Assembly (NCBI RefSeq): GCF_015356765.1
Contig: NZ_WTCQ01000006.1
Coordinates: 1-47,139, forward strand
DNA: 47,139 nucleotides
Reading direction: 5' to 3'
Origin: Candidatus Clavichlamydia salmonicola
Lineage (GTDB): Bacteria; Chlamydiota; Chlamydiia; Chlamydiales; Chlamydiaceae
Shown here piece after piece: positions 1-10,806 of the stretch. Each line of letters begins with the position of its first letter. Within the stretch, counting starts at the first letter, position 1. A program made the translations under genes and the position numbers. The notes beneath the pieces are model-generated. The model was not told the origin of the DNA and made no database searches. It saw nothing but the letters and a program-made list of their open reading frames with translations.

Positions 1-2239
1 ACTTCTGTTACTTTTATCTTTACTTAATAAACAAAAACATATCCTTTCTCTTATCGTTGATAAGAACGAATGGATGGCATCTACTACTCATCATGAACTT
101 TTAACCAAAGAAATTACTTTAAGCTTACAAGATGAAGGATTTACTGAAAAAATCATAGAAACCACGCAAAAAGAACCTTTTTCAAAAACTATTAAGGAAG
201 CAACAGATATAAAAAGTAAAAAGACAGATAGCGCTCAAGAAGTTATAAAATCAGCGGTTAAAATCGCTATGCATTCAAATATTTGTACTAAAAAATCCCT
301 TGCTCAAGAAAACATTTTTCTTACCTGTAGTCGTCTAAATAGTGGTATATTTCGTATCTATATAAAAAAATATAATCGAGTTGTTAACTCTTCTGAATTT
401 GTAAAAAAGATGAAGAAATATCTAAAACACGCAATTGGATATACATCTGATTTAGATATCAAAGAAATTTCATTAAAAATGGCTATATCAAAAATAGAAA
501 CATTAAAAATGATTTATCTGTTAACAAAAAATAATTATTTCTTTTTTAAAGAAAGAGCTCATCTTAAAACAAAAACACATTCTGAATTCCTATCATTATT
601 AAAATTAATCAATAATAATTTTTGCGCTCATGTTAAAGAAGTAGTCAATCCTTCTGCACATTCAAAAATCTTACTCGATCTCATAACACCTTACGAAAAG
701 CCTGTATCTAGTATCACACCTAAAAAAACCTGCTCTTGTATCCATTACCACATAAGATTATACACTATTCATAATCAAACAACCCTACACATAGAAAAAC
801 ATCACTATCTTCAAGACACATGGAAAAATCTCTTAAAGTATAAACATATTCGCTTCAAATTCATGCTTAAACATATCAAAAAATTATTGACCTTAACCTC
901 TGTTAACGTCAATGTTTCTGATATTCCTTTCATAAAATCTGAAAAAAATGCTGCTGTTGCAACATTAATTCCTGCCTTATATTTATTAACAACATATAAC
1001 CAACAAATGTTTAAAACATACCTAGAACCACTGTCCCAAACATCAACTGTCTGTCCTCAGATCTATAGGTTATTGGGAAATATTTTAAAAACTCTTGCAA
1101 ACTCTGATCTTAATAAGGATATTTCTCTTTCTAAAACAGACGTGTCAATAACTAGTAACCCTCTTTTAGAAATCAATACTCCTCCTAAAATAATTAAAAA
1201 GCAGCATTTTATTGCTCATGCATTTGTTATTCAGTACTACAAGAATCGATACCACATACATTATACAACAAAGCTCAATCAATCTTTTGCTGGACTAAAA
1301 GATAAGCTTTCCTTTTCTCTCAATGCAACAATTAAATATGCTCATACCCTCTTAAATTGCTCTTTCATCGAAAAAATTACATTTATTCCAGATCCATTTA
1401 ATCCTCAAAACACTCAAAAAATTACCACCATTGAAGAACTTTTTTTAATTTTATACCAAGGATTCCAAGAGAATTTTTTTTATTATATGAAACATAATTT
1501 CTTTTCAAAAAACGAAGAAAAACTCAAAAAATTTACTAATATTATTGATGCTTTAAAACAAAAGTCCATTTTATTAGATCTCACCTTACCTTGCATTAGC
1601 AACGCCTCTATACTTAATCAAATGACCCAACATGGATTCAAAAACACAAAATTAATAAGAGATTCTCATTCAGTAGAAGCAACAGTAAACAAGAGTAAAG
1701 ACCCTATTTATCTAATTCCTCTTCTTACTGTACAGAAAAAAAATCTTAAAGAGCACCCAAGTCCAGGAAAACCTTCTTCTACCTTTACACTTTCCTATCA
1801 AACACAATGTAGTAGTATAAGTTTAGTACATGCTTATGGTAATAGTCGTTATTCAATCACTAAAACTTCTGAAAGTATCGCAACTCTATGCGATAAACAC
1901 ACCAATAATAATTTTATTTTTTACTACCAATCTCCCTTTGTTTCTAAAAAAGAATCTATTAACAGAAAAAAGATGCTTATACTTTTGTTTCATGGCCTTA
2001 CTGACTGTATTAGCTTTTTTAAAAAATATTATAAAGATTTCACCACATGTCTACATGAAAATAACCCTTTGAAAAATCTTCAAAAAACTCTTGCCTTGGT
2101 AGTTCATTCACTAGATGAAGACATACCTTCGACGAGTGGCCCTTCGATGCTTGAACAAGTATTAAAAGACAAAATAAGCAAAACAACTAATGCAGTCCCT
2201 TCTTTAGAAGATTTACGAAAAAACGATGACATTAAATAA
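1..2239 (+). CDS. Large tandem paralogue 1 (subgroup A), 5' end outside the window
   Basis: I do not recognise this family. The reading frame is open from base 2 and matches gene 2 residue by residue upstream of the first ATG at 74 (LLSLLNKQK, then an aspartate- and lysine-rich stretch), so that ATG is internal and the true start, N-terminal domain and linker lie before the window. What remains is the end of the second conserved domain and four C-terminal modules of about 150 residues, each closing on a PS-x-L or similar motif. The protein ends in a short acidic tail with PSLEDL, shared with genes 2 and 3. The first few hundred bases are nearly identical to gene 2 DNA around 3060-3250, which points to recent duplication. 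The next gene follows after 20 bases, suggesting co-transcription. Function is unknown; a secreted effector is my inference from the family linker and the neighbours. Confidence 0.85.
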   Translation, partial: LLLLLSLLNKQKHILSLIVDKNEWMASTTHHELLTKEITLSLQDEGFTEKIIETTQKEPFSKTIKEATDIKSKKTDSAQEVIKSAVKIAMHSNICTKKSLAQENIFLTCSRLNSGIFRIYIKKYNRVVNSSEFVKKMKKYLKHAIGYTSDLDIKEISLKMAISKIETLKMIYLLTKNNYFFFKERAHLKTKTHSEFLSLLKLINNNFCAHVKEVVNPSAHSKILLDLITPYEKPVSSITPKKTCSCIHYHIRLYTIHNQTTLHIEKHHYLQDTWKNLLKYKHIRFKFMLKHIKKLLTLTSVNVNVSDIPFIKSEKNAAVATLIPALYLLTTYNQQMFKTYLEPLSQTSTVCPQIYRLLGNILKTLANSDLNKDISLSKTDVSITSNPLLEINTPPKIIKKQHFIAHAFVIQYYKNRYHIHYTTKLNQSFAGLKDKLSFSLNATIKYAHTLLNCSFIEKITFIPDPFNPQNTQKITTIEELFLILYQGFQENFFYYMKHNFFSKNEEKLKKFTNIIDALKQKSILLDLTLPCISNASILNQMTQHGFKNTKLIRDSHSVEATVNKSKDPIYLIPLLTVQKKNLKEHPSPGKPSSTFTLSYQTQCSSISLVHAYGNSRYSITKTSESIATLCDKHTNNNFIFYYQSPFVSKKESINRKKMLILLFHGLTDCISFFKKYYKDFTTCLHENNPLKNLQKTLALVVHSLDEDIPSTSGPSMLEQVLKDKISKTTNAVPSLEDLRKNDDIK

Positions 2240-2259
2240 CCCTATAAAAAACTTTAATC

Positions 2260-5200
2260 ATGCCTTATTTTATCCTCAACTACTTAAATCCCTTAATAGG
2301 ATCAAAAAATAATTCTTTTATTATAGAAGAGGTACATATTCCATTAAGTGCAGAAAAAATTGCTTCTATTAACCTATTAGCTCAAGAAGTTATATCTAAG
2401 AATCTGCCTTGCACATCTGTACCACAATCGTTTCCACTAAATCCATCTTTTCACAATAATACACTTGTAATTCTAGAAGATGTTTTGGGAGCTCTCATAG
2501 AATTATTAAATGAATCTGATATTACTCCAGATACCCATGGTCCAATACAGGATCTTAATAGCACAATTAATCTTTGCCTATTTGGAGCTAATCCTGCTTG
2601 CTTTCAGCAAGACCTTCCCTCTATCATTCCCTTTTCTAAACCTATAGAAGCACCTTCTCAGGCCATTACAACTTCTCTAAAACAATCAAAAAAAAGAGCT
2701 GGCTCTCCATTAATAACTTCCCCTCACACAAAAAAAACACGCCTTGATACTGAAACAGATCTCTTATCTTTAATAAATCCAGAATCTTTTTTTTATGAAC
2801 AAGACCAGACTCAACTAGAAACAGTAACATCCATTTCAAATACTAATATTCCTCAACCTACGACAGAATTTATCTGCATAGATATTTTAGAAGGAAATAA
2901 ACACTTTCAATTTACACATTTAGATCCAATGGACCCCAATACCTATCTAGAACATTTATACCAAGGAATTGATCTAGTTCTTACTAACCAAATCTATCTA
3001 TCAGATCTTTCTGATAAAAACTCTCAACAACATTCAGCCTCTTATCTACACCATCAATCGCTTTTGTCACTTTTATCTTTACTTAACAAACAAAAACCTA
3101 TCCTTTCGCTTATCCTTAATAAGGATGAATGGACAGCATCTACTGCTCATCATGAGCTTTTAACCAAAGAAATTATTTTAAGCTTACAAGATGGAGGATT
3201 TACTGAAAAAATCATAGAAACCACGCAAAAAGAACCTTTTCCAACCACTATTAGGGAATCAACAGATATAAAAATAAAAGAGACAGATAGCCTTTCAGAT
3301 TTTATAAAATCACCAAGTGAAGTAGCTATGAGTTCAGATACTTCTACAGAAAAATCCCTTACTAAAGAAAATATGTTTCTTACCTGTAGTCGGCTAAACT
3401 GTGGTATCTTTAAGATTTATATAAAAGCATATAACCGATCTTTTAAATGCATTCAATTTATAAAGACGATGAAGCATTGCCTAAAAAAAGCCATTGGATA
3501 TACATGTAAGTTAAATATTAAAGAAATTCCAGCACAACTTTTTACATCAAGAACTGAAACATTAAAAATGTGTTATCTTGTAACAAAAAATAATTATTGC
3601 TTTTTTAAACAAAAAACTTATCGCCGAAGTCACACACATTCTAAATTTTTACTCTTATTAGACTCAATTAATAATGCGTTTTGTACCCATGTTCAAGAAC
3701 CAATCAATCCATCTGCGCATTCAAAAATCTTACTTGATCTTATAAAACCTTATAAAGATCCTATCGCTAAAAACAACCCTATCCTAAACTGCTCCTGTAC
3801 TCATTATCAAATAAGATTATATACTAATCATTGTCAGACAATCCTTTACATAGAGAAGCATAACTCTCTTAAATCCAGATGGACAAAACTCTTATCTTAT
3901 AAACATCTTCGCATCAAATGCATGCTTAAAGATATCAAGAAATTATTAACCCTAAGCTTTGTTACTGTCCAAGCTACTGATATTCCTTTCTTAACCAATG
4001 AAGACAATACTTCTGTTGCAACATTAATTCCCTACTTATATTTATTAACAAAATATAACCAACAAATGTTTAAAACATACCTAGAACCCCTATACCCAAC
4101 ATCAACCATCTATCCTAAGATCTATATTTTATTTGAAGATATTTTAAAAACTCTTACAAACTCTGATCTTAATAAGGACATCTCTTTTCAAAAAACACAT
4201 CTTACAATAGATCTCAATCCTCTTTTAGAGATTAATACTCCTCCTACAATAACTAAAAATCAGTATTTTTTTGGTCATACATTTGTTATTCATTACCACA
4301 AAAATCAATACCAACTAAAGTATGCAACAAAAGTAAATCAAAATTTAAATAGCCTAAAAGATAAGTTGGCTTTACTCCTTAGTAAAACAGCTAAATATGC
4401 AAATACACTTGTAAATTCTTCTGCAATTAATAATATTATATTTATTCCAGATCCATCTAATCCAGCAAGTATTCGAAAAATTACTACTTTTGAAGAGCTC
4501 TTTTTATCTTTATACCAAGGATTAAATGAAACTCTTTACTATTATCAGAAACATCACACATCTTTGTTACACTCTTCAAGAAAACATAAAATATTTACAC
4601 AATTTACTAATGCCATTGATGCTATAGAAAAAAAATGTATTTTATCAGGTATAAATTTACCTTCTATAAGCAAGGCCTCTATACTTGATCAAATGGCTGA
4701 CCATGAATTAGAAAATCCAAAATTAAAAAAATATCCCTCTTTTGTACCTGCACTGGCACCTGCAACAATAAGCCTAAAAAAAGGCTCTTCTTACCTACTT
4801 CCTCTGCTTGCTCTACAAAAAAAAATTTTTCAACATTCCTCAATTACTGGGACATCCTTTGCTAGTTTTACACTTTATTATCAAACAAAACGCAATACTA
4901 TGAGTTTACCACACGTTTATAGCCATGGTCGTTATTCAATCAATAAAACTTTGGAAAATATTAAAGATTTATGCCATCAACGTAACACCAAAGGTACTGT
5001 TTTTTACTACCAATCTCCCTTTATCTCTAAAAGAGACTCTATCAATAGTAAAGAAATGCTTATTCTCTTATTTAAAGGCCTTACTGACTGTATGAGCTTC
5101 TTTAACAAATATTATAAAGCTTTCTTGTTATGCACATCTGTAAAAAATCCTTTAATAAACATTCAAGAAGCACTTGAACTAGTAACTCAAGCATTAGATG

Positions 5201-5328
5201 GGGAAATACCTTCGACACATGGCCCTTCGATACTTAAGCAGATTTTAAAAAATAAAATAGGCAAAGAAAGCAATCCAGTTCCTTCTTTAGAAGATTTACT
5301 AACAAGCGATGATAATGACATTCAATAA
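2260..5328 (+). CDS. Large tandem paralogue 2 (subgroup A), candidate nuclear effector
   Basis: This is a 1022-residue member of the family. The N-terminal domain (about 1-110) begins MPYFILNYLNPL and contains the family strings CTSVP-x-SFPLNPSFHNNTL and LEDVLGAL. A linker holds KKR, 11 residues, then KKTR (bases 2692-2742, residues 145-161), which looks like a bipartite nuclear localisation signal. A second domain (about 203-320) ends in the SLQDGGFTEKII string. Four modules follow at about 373, 512, 669 and 844, the last ending GPSILKQILK, then a PSLEDL acidic tail. No signal peptide or membrane segment is seen, so any export would be by a non-Sec route such as type III; this is inference. 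The ATG at 2260 is chosen because the same start recurs in all paralogues. No Shine-Dalgarno is visible in the short AT-rich spacer after gene 1. Confidence 0.9.
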   Translation: MPYFILNYLNPLIGSKNNSFIIEEVHIPLSAEKIASINLLAQEVISKNLPCTSVPQSFPLNPSFHNNTLVILEDVLGALIELLNESDITPDTHGPIQDLNSTINLCLFGANPACFQQDLPSIIPFSKPIEAPSQAITTSLKQSKKRAGSPLITSPHTKKTRLDTETDLLSLINPESFFYEQDQTQLETVTSISNTNIPQPTTEFICIDILEGNKHFQFTHLDPMDPNTYLEHLYQGIDLVLTNQIYLSDLSDKNSQQHSASYLHHQSLLSLLSLLNKQKPILSLILNKDEWTASTAHHELLTKEIILSLQDGGFTEKIIETTQKEPFPTTIRESTDIKIKETDSLSDFIKSPSEVAMSSDTSTEKSLTKENMFLTCSRLNCGIFKIYIKAYNRSFKCIQFIKTMKHCLKKAIGYTCKLNIKEIPAQLFTSRTETLKMCYLVTKNNYCFFKQKTYRRSHTHSKFLLLLDSINNAFCTHVQEPINPSAHSKILLDLIKPYKDPIAKNNPILNCSCTHYQIRLYTNHCQTILYIEKHNSLKSRWTKLLSYKHLRIKCMLKDIKKLLTLSFVTVQATDIPFLTNEDNTSVATLIPYLYLLTKYNQQMFKTYLEPLYPTSTIYPKIYILFEDILKTLTNSDLNKDISFQKTHLTIDLNPLLEINTPPTITKNQYFFGHTFVIHYHKNQYQLKYATKVNQNLNSLKDKLALLLSKTAKYANTLVNSSAINNIIFIPDPSNPASIRKITTFEELFLSLYQGLNETLYYYQKHHTSLLHSSRKHKIFTQFTNAIDAIEKKCILSGINLPSISKASILDQMADHELENPKLKKYPSFVPALAPATISLKKGSSYLLPLLALQKKIFQHSSITGTSFASFTLYYQTKRNTMSLPHVYSHGRYSINKTLENIKDLCHQRNTKGTVFYYQSPFISKRDSINSKEMLILLFKGLTDCMSFFNKYYKAFLLCTSVKNPLINIQEALELVTQALDGEIPSTHGPSILKQILKNKIGKESNPVPSLEDLLTSDDNDIQ

Positions 5329-5349
5329 CCCTAGAAAAAAAAATTAATA

Positions 5350-8300
5350 ATGACTTATTTTACCCTTAATTACTTAAATTCCCTAACAGGACAAGAAAAC
5401 CATTCTTTTATTGTAGAAGAAGTAAATAGTCCATTAAGTGCAGCAAAAATTTCTTCTATTAACCTCGTAGCTCAAGAAGTTATATCTAAGCATCTGCCTT
5501 GTACATCTGTACCACCATCATTCCCACTAAATCCTTCTTTCCACAACAATACACTTGTAATTCTAGAAGATGTCTTGGGAGCACTCATAGAATCATTAAA
5601 TGAATCTGACATTACTCCAGATACCCAAAGTCCAATACAGGATCTTAGTAGCACAATTAATCTTTGCGTATTTGGAGCTGATCCAGCTTTTTTCCAGCAA
5701 GACCTTCCATCAATCTCTTCTCCCTCTTTGCCTATAGATTTATTATCTAATAGCACTTTGTCCATTGTGCAATCACCTAGAAAAAGAGCCTCCTCTTCAC
5801 TAACAATTGAGCCCAATAATAAAACACCACGCCTTGATGCTGAAGCTCCAATTTTATCTTTAATGGATACAGAACCTTCTTTCGACAACCCAGTCTCCCA
5901 TCAACAAGAATTAGAAATCAGCCAAAGCTTGTCTTCCCTTCATTCATCCATAGAGTTCATTTCAATAGAAATTCTAGAAAACGAACTATCCTTCCAACTT
6001 ATACATAACAATCTAATGGACCCTTCTACATACTTAAAGTATTTATATGAAGGCATTAATTATGTTCTTAGCAAAAATATCTACATATTTGATTCTTCTA
6101 AAGATAACTTAAGACCATCTTCTAAATCCCATTTACATTATAAAACACTAACTGCACTTTTATCTTTACTTAACAAACAAAAATATATCCTTTCTCTTAT
6201 CCAAGATATAAATGACTGCACTGCTTTCACTATTCAACATGATCTTTTCATAAAAAAACTCATCTTAAGCTTAGAAAATGAAGGCGCCAATAATGAAAGT
6301 ATTCAAAATATACAAGCCAATACAATAGTTCAGCCTATTACACGAAAAGAAATTGAACCTGAAGAGATCGCTAGCCCTTCAACTACTCTTAATATTCCAA
6401 AAGAACGATCTCTTCTCAAAGAAAAAATGTTTTTAATGGTCGCACACTTAAGCGGTAATGTTTTTAAAATATATATCAAACAAGATCTTAAGAAAATTTA
6501 TTATACTAAATCCTTAGCTTTATTACAAAAGTACCTAGCTAAATACGAAGGATATCAAAGCATAGATAATATTAAAGAACTTCCAGAACAATCTAGCCAC
6601 TCCAGAATAAATTTATTAAAAACACTCTATATTATAACAAAAAATAATTACTTCTTATCAAGACATAACACATGCGTTAAAGAACCAACCAAAACTCAAT
6701 TTTTAACCTTTTTAGACACCATTAACAGCATTTTTTGTCAAGAAACAGATGAAATATTGGACCCTAGCCAACATTCTCCTACCTTATTAAACCTATTACA
6801 ACCTTATGAAAAGACAGCTTCTATACATGAATGTGAAAAAAATTATTCATGCACTCATTATCAACTAAGGTTGCATACAATACATAATAAAACAACTCTG
6901 TACATAGAAAAACATAACTATCCAGAAACAAAATGGCTCAATCTCTTAAACCATAAATATGCTCGCATAAAAACAATGGCTCAAGATGTTCAAAAACTAC
7001 TAACCATACCTACTGTTAAAGTTAAAGCTTATGGAATCAATAATATCCAGGATCAAACCAGTGCTAATGTTGCCTCATTAATCCCTCAATTATATTTATT
7101 AACAAAATACAATAAAGAGATCTTTCAAACATATCTAGAACCATTATTTTCAAATCCAAGATTATATTTAAAAATTTATGAAAAATTAAATTCTATTCTT
7201 CAATCTCTTGAAAATTCTGAACTAAATGATAATCTTGTTCTCTCTGATATGAAAGTTAAAAACAATCCTCTTATTGAAATTAATACTCCCCCTGCTACAG
7301 AACAACAATTATTTTTTACTGCACCTGTATTTAATATTAAATACTTTAAAAATAGATATCATTTATTGTACATTGTAAAGAAAAATCAAGATTTAAGTGG
7401 ATTAAAACATAAAATAAGCCAAGTATTATTTCGTTCAATAAAGTATGCTGAAAACCTACTTTGCTCTTCTTTTTCTACTAATATTACATTTGGCCCAGAT
7501 CCACTTGACCCAGAAAATATTACAAACATTACCACCTATCAAGATTTTCTTCAGATCTTATATCAAGGATTCTGCGATAATTTGAACTATTACCAAAAAC
7601 ATCACTCAAATCTACTTTACTCTTTAATACACTGTAATATATTACAACAGCTCTCTCAAACACTTGAATCTATAAAAAACTTGTATCTCAAATTAAACCT
7701 GTCATTACCTGTAATAAATGAAGTTTCTATACTAGACAAGGTACCTATAGCTGTATTAAACAAGCCCATATCATATTCAAAAGCTACTGAAGTAGTAAAT
7801 GTTCGTATAAATAAAAAATCAAAAAATCAAAAAATATATCTCCTTCCTTTACTAAAAATAAAAGAACAATTATCAAAAAGACAATTAACTAACTATACAC
7901 TTTACTATACCACACAATCCAATTCAGGAACATTAGCGCATGCTTATGGCCATGGCCGCTCAGCTATTTTACAAAATTTGAAAACTATTAAATCTTTGTG
8001 CGCTAAATATAAAGAGCCTCACTGTCATTTTTATTATCAAGAGCGCATTGATCGTAAGAAAGAACCTATTAGTAGCGATCAAATATTCTCTCGTTTAATC
8101 CATGGGCTTAAAGACAGCATTAACTTCTTTAGTAAATATTTTCCTACTTTTCTAACTAGTACAGACACAAATAACACCTTAGAAAATATTGAAGAAACTA
8201 TTGCATTGGCTACAGAAGCATTAAATAAAGATCTACCTTTGATAACTGGTCCTTCAATACTTAAACAAATATTAAAAGAAAAAATAGGACAACAAATGAA

Positions 8301-8352
8301 TACAATCCCTTCTTTAGAAGATTTACTAAAAAATGATGAAGCTGAAAATTAA
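5350..8352 (+). CDS. Large tandem paralogue 3 (subgroup A), candidate nuclear effector
   Basis: This 1000-residue protein is closely related to gene 2. The N-terminal 110 residues are almost the same, including SVPPSFPLNPSFHNNTL. The linker has RKR, 11 residues, then KTPR (bases 5782-5832), a weaker version of the bipartite basic motif. The second domain (about 200-310) is more diverged: the QAAGF-like string has become LENEGANNESI. Four modules begin at about residues 360, 502, 655 and 830, and the protein ends with PSLEDLLKNDEAEN. It lies 21 bases after gene 2 with a similar spacer and again no clear ribosome binding site, so genes 1-3 are probably one operon. The 187 bases after it contain the leader of the next subgroup. 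Function is unknown. Confidence 0.9.
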   Translation: MTYFTLNYLNSLTGQENHSFIVEEVNSPLSAAKISSINLVAQEVISKHLPCTSVPPSFPLNPSFHNNTLVILEDVLGALIESLNESDITPDTQSPIQDLSSTINLCVFGADPAFFQQDLPSISSPSLPIDLLSNSTLSIVQSPRKRASSSLTIEPNNKTPRLDAEAPILSLMDTEPSFDNPVSHQQELEISQSLSSLHSSIEFISIEILENELSFQLIHNNLMDPSTYLKYLYEGINYVLSKNIYIFDSSKDNLRPSSKSHLHYKTLTALLSLLNKQKYILSLIQDINDCTAFTIQHDLFIKKLILSLENEGANNESIQNIQANTIVQPITRKEIEPEEIASPSTTLNIPKERSLLKEKMFLMVAHLSGNVFKIYIKQDLKKIYYTKSLALLQKYLAKYEGYQSIDNIKELPEQSSHSRINLLKTLYIITKNNYFLSRHNTCVKEPTKTQFLTFLDTINSIFCQETDEILDPSQHSPTLLNLLQPYEKTASIHECEKNYSCTHYQLRLHTIHNKTTLYIEKHNYPETKWLNLLNHKYARIKTMAQDVQKLLTIPTVKVKAYGINNIQDQTSANVASLIPQLYLLTKYNKEIFQTYLEPLFSNPRLYLKIYEKLNSILQSLENSELNDNLVLSDMKVKNNPLIEINTPPATEQQLFFTAPVFNIKYFKNRYHLLYIVKKNQDLSGLKHKISQVLFRSIKYAENLLCSSFSTNITFGPDPLDPENITNITTYQDFLQILYQGFCDNLNYYQKHHSNLLYSLIHCNILQQLSQTLESIKNLYLKLNLSLPVINEVSILDKVPIAVLNKPISYSKATEVVNVRINKKSKNQKIYLLPLLKIKEQLSKRQLTNYTLYYTTQSNSGTLAHAYGHGRSAILQNLKTIKSLCAKYKEPHCHFYYQERIDRKKEPISSDQIFSRLIHGLKDSINFFSKYFPTFLTSTDTNNTLENIEETIALATEALNKDLPLITGPSILKQILKEKIGQQMNTIPSLEDLLKNDEAEN

Positions 8353-8484
8353 TAATTTTGTTGTTTTAATATGATCTATTTGTCTTACTATTGATCTACC
8401 ATAGTGCTTTCTAGAAGCATGCTAATGCCCTCAAGCTATACATTTGCAATAAGTTTACAGAAATCAAGTATGAAAAATAAAAGT

Positions 8485-8508
8485 TTTTAATTGTAAAGAT
8501 AATAAGCC
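8485..8508 (+). promoter_or_regulatory. Conserved 24-base leader element before gene 4
   Basis: A 24-base block starting TTTTAATTG and ending GATAATAAGCC lies 31 bases before the gene 4 ATG. The same block is identical before genes 5 and 6, in flanks that otherwise differ. The GATAAT inside it matches five of six bases of a sigma-70 type -10 hexamer, and ATAATAA also recurs before genes 7, 8 and 9. No convincing -35 is seen. It is most likely the core promoter or a transcription-start element of this subgroup; a co-duplicated leader without function is the alternative. Confidence 0.5.
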
Positions 8509-8539
8509 CTCAACTTAATATTTATAATAATTTATTTAT

Positions 8540-10783
8540 ATGATTTATTTTACATTAAAATATTTTGATCCTTTAAGTCCTACAGATACTCCTGGATTCA
8601 TTATTACTGAAGAAACATCACCTTTAACTACTACAAAAATCTTTGAAATAAGCAGCTTAGTTCAATCTGTCATTACCACTCATGCTATCTGTTTATCTGT
8701 TCCAGCCTCTTTTCTACTTAATCTAGAAACACATAGTAACACTCTTTTTTTACTGGAAGGTGTAATGCTTACTTTAAAGCAACAATTAGAAGAAAATGAA
8801 GACAATGAACCTATTCAAGATGCCCTAACTTCTCTTTATTCACATCTTTTAACAGATAGTGGTCTTGATTTTCAACAACCCCCTCCAATCACAATTGATG
8901 ATCTAGCTAATGTAAAGGTTTTTCAACCTAAAGTACCTGTACCTCAAAAGAGAGCTAGCTCCTCTTCTAACTTATTTATAGGAGCATCTAAAAAATGTAA
9001 GCCCTTTTATCCATATTGCGATTCCTTAAACAATAATCCAGCCCTTCAACCAGAGACTTCTGGTTTAACACAACAAACAAGCCCAAAAGAATATTTAGAA
9101 AAGAATCAAAGTAGTCCAACTTCTATAGAAATTTTAAAAAATATACCTACCCATACATTACCAGTCATTGAATTGATACCTGAAAAAAATCGATTTATTA
9201 TAACCTTTCTTGTAATATCTGATGTGGAAAGTTATCTAGAATTACTTCATGCAAACATTTTTTTGATCCTTAAAAATGAACTATTCTTCCTAGACACTAT
9301 GGCAGACATTGCTAAATCACAAACATCTCTATTTTATGAAACACTTCAAACACTTCTGTCTTTACTTCATCAACAAGAAATCTCTATAAAATCAATACCT
9401 GATTTAAGAAGAAAAGAAGCTATTACATCCGAACATTTTATCCTAACAAACGAAATTGTTATAAGATTACAAGCTGCTGGATTTTCTGATAATGCCATTG
9501 GTACGGCGACTGAATCTAATGTTAGCACTCAATCAACAGAACTATATATAAAAGATTTCACACAAGAGGATCCTAAAAGCAGCCCAGAGAGCCCTTCTTA
9601 TGAACCATTAGTTAATCTAATTTCAGATAGATCATCATCTACACAATCACTTTCTCCACCATCTACAGAAGATATAACACCAGCATCAGAACATACTCCC
9701 CATTACATGCCTTTATGTTTTATTAAAGTTATAAAAACCTTTAAATCACAACCAAAAAGCCATTTAAAATCTTGCTATACCCTGGTCTATCAAGTCAAAA
9801 AAAATAATACAAGCTTAACTAATTGTTACTCCAGTTGCCGAAAAAGCATTGCTATACTTCTCTCTGCCATTACTAATTTATGTAGTAACGATAATTCAGA
9901 AACATTTGGACTAAGTTACATCTCTCCAAAAACTAAAAAAACTATAAAAATTAATAAAATAGAGATGCTTCAACATGTATTTATTGGCCTTCAAGAGAAT
10001 ATCTCCTTCTTAAAAAATCATCATCCTAGATTTCTTAAAGCTACCTCAACACATGATCCATTTGCCGACCTTAAATCATCTCTTGAATTAGTGAGAAATG
10101 CACTAAAAGACAATGTACCAACAGAGCAACCCTCTGATATCCTTATACAAGTACTAGAAGAAGCCAAGAAAAAATATACTTCTTCAATACTAGCGCCTAT
10201 AAAGAAAAAGAAATTGTTACCTATTCAAGAGGCAACACCTAGAGTAATACCTTCAAAAATTACATCTATCATGCCTATATTTTCTTCTTCTTTAAAAACT
10301 TTCTCATCTAAAAAAACTACTCTTAGGGTTACTTGTTGTACATTTTACTACCAACTAAGAACCACTGCTGGTCCTTCATATAAACTTTTAGCTCATATTA
10401 GAAGAAACATTCACATATTAGTTCAAAATGTTGAATCCTTATTAACCCTATCATCTAAAGAAAACCACTTGGTTAACTTAAAATATATTCCTCCTTTTCA
10501 AGAAAAGAGCATTCCTATCTCTCAAAACCAAGCATTATTAACATTATTTGAAGGACTCAATGAAAATCTTAATTTTTTGCATACAGCCTGTCCTGACATC
10601 TTTATTCCTACGAAAATATATAACCCTAAAACAGCTCTTGAAAAAGCACTTCTTCTAGTTAAGAATGCATTTTCCACACCTTTACCATCTCCAAAACAAC
10701 CTTCGATCTTACCTGCTCTTTTAGAAAAAGGTCTGCAGAAATATTTAAAGGTTATTCCAATGACAAATAATCCATTACACTAA
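8540..10783 (+). CDS. Large tandem paralogue 4 (subgroup B), candidate nuclear effector
   Basis: This 747-residue protein starts MIYFTLKYFDPLSPTDT, the subgroup B form of the N-terminal domain (about 1-115). The linker carries KR, 12 residues, then KKCK (bases 8948-9001, residues 137-154), so it fits a bipartite nuclear localisation signal. The second domain (about 207-320) runs from LPVIELIPEKNRF to IRLQAAGFSDNAI. Two modules follow: module 1 at about 389-550 (MPLCFIK, CYTLVYQVKKN, the CYSSCR cysteine pair, FLKNHHP, ending PSDIL) and module 2 at about 576-740 (MPIFSSS, FYYQLR, LFEGLNENLNFL, ending PSILPALL). No signal peptide or membrane segment is present. The start is fixed by alignment with the paralogues. 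The leader is AT-rich with no Shine-Dalgarno. Function unknown. Confidence 0.9.
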   Translation: MIYFTLKYFDPLSPTDTPGFIITEETSPLTTTKIFEISSLVQSVITTHAICLSVPASFLLNLETHSNTLFLLEGVMLTLKQQLEENEDNEPIQDALTSLYSHLLTDSGLDFQQPPPITIDDLANVKVFQPKVPVPQKRASSSSNLFIGASKKCKPFYPYCDSLNNNPALQPETSGLTQQTSPKEYLEKNQSSPTSIEILKNIPTHTLPVIELIPEKNRFIITFLVISDVESYLELLHANIFLILKNELFFLDTMADIAKSQTSLFYETLQTLLSLLHQQEISIKSIPDLRRKEAITSEHFILTNEIVIRLQAAGFSDNAIGTATESNVSTQSTELYIKDFTQEDPKSSPESPSYEPLVNLISDRSSSTQSLSPPSTEDITPASEHTPHYMPLCFIKVIKTFKSQPKSHLKSCYTLVYQVKKNNTSLTNCYSSCRKSIAILLSAITNLCSNDNSETFGLSYISPKTKKTIKINKIEMLQHVFIGLQENISFLKNHHPRFLKATSTHDPFADLKSSLELVRNALKDNVPTEQPSDILIQVLEEAKKKYTSSILAPIKKKKLLPIQEATPRVIPSKITSIMPIFSSSLKTFSSKKTTLRVTCCTFYYQLRTTAGPSYKLLAHIRRNIHILVQNVESLLTLSSKENHLVNLKYIPPFQEKSIPISQNQALLTLFEGLNENLNFLHTACPDIFIPTKIYNPKTALEKALLLVKNAFSTPLPSPKQPSILPALLEKGLQKYLKVIPMTNNPLH

Positions 10784-10806
10784 CTAAAATTTTCTTAAAC
10801 AATAAA

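Noticed and set aside
74-76. ATG at 74 as the start of gene 1
   Set aside because: The frame upstream is open to base 2 and aligns with gene 2, so this methionine is internal.
5472-5888. Minus-strand open frame of about 138 codons inside gene 3
   Set aside because: It is antisense to the conserved N-terminal domain; paralogues do not keep the frame.
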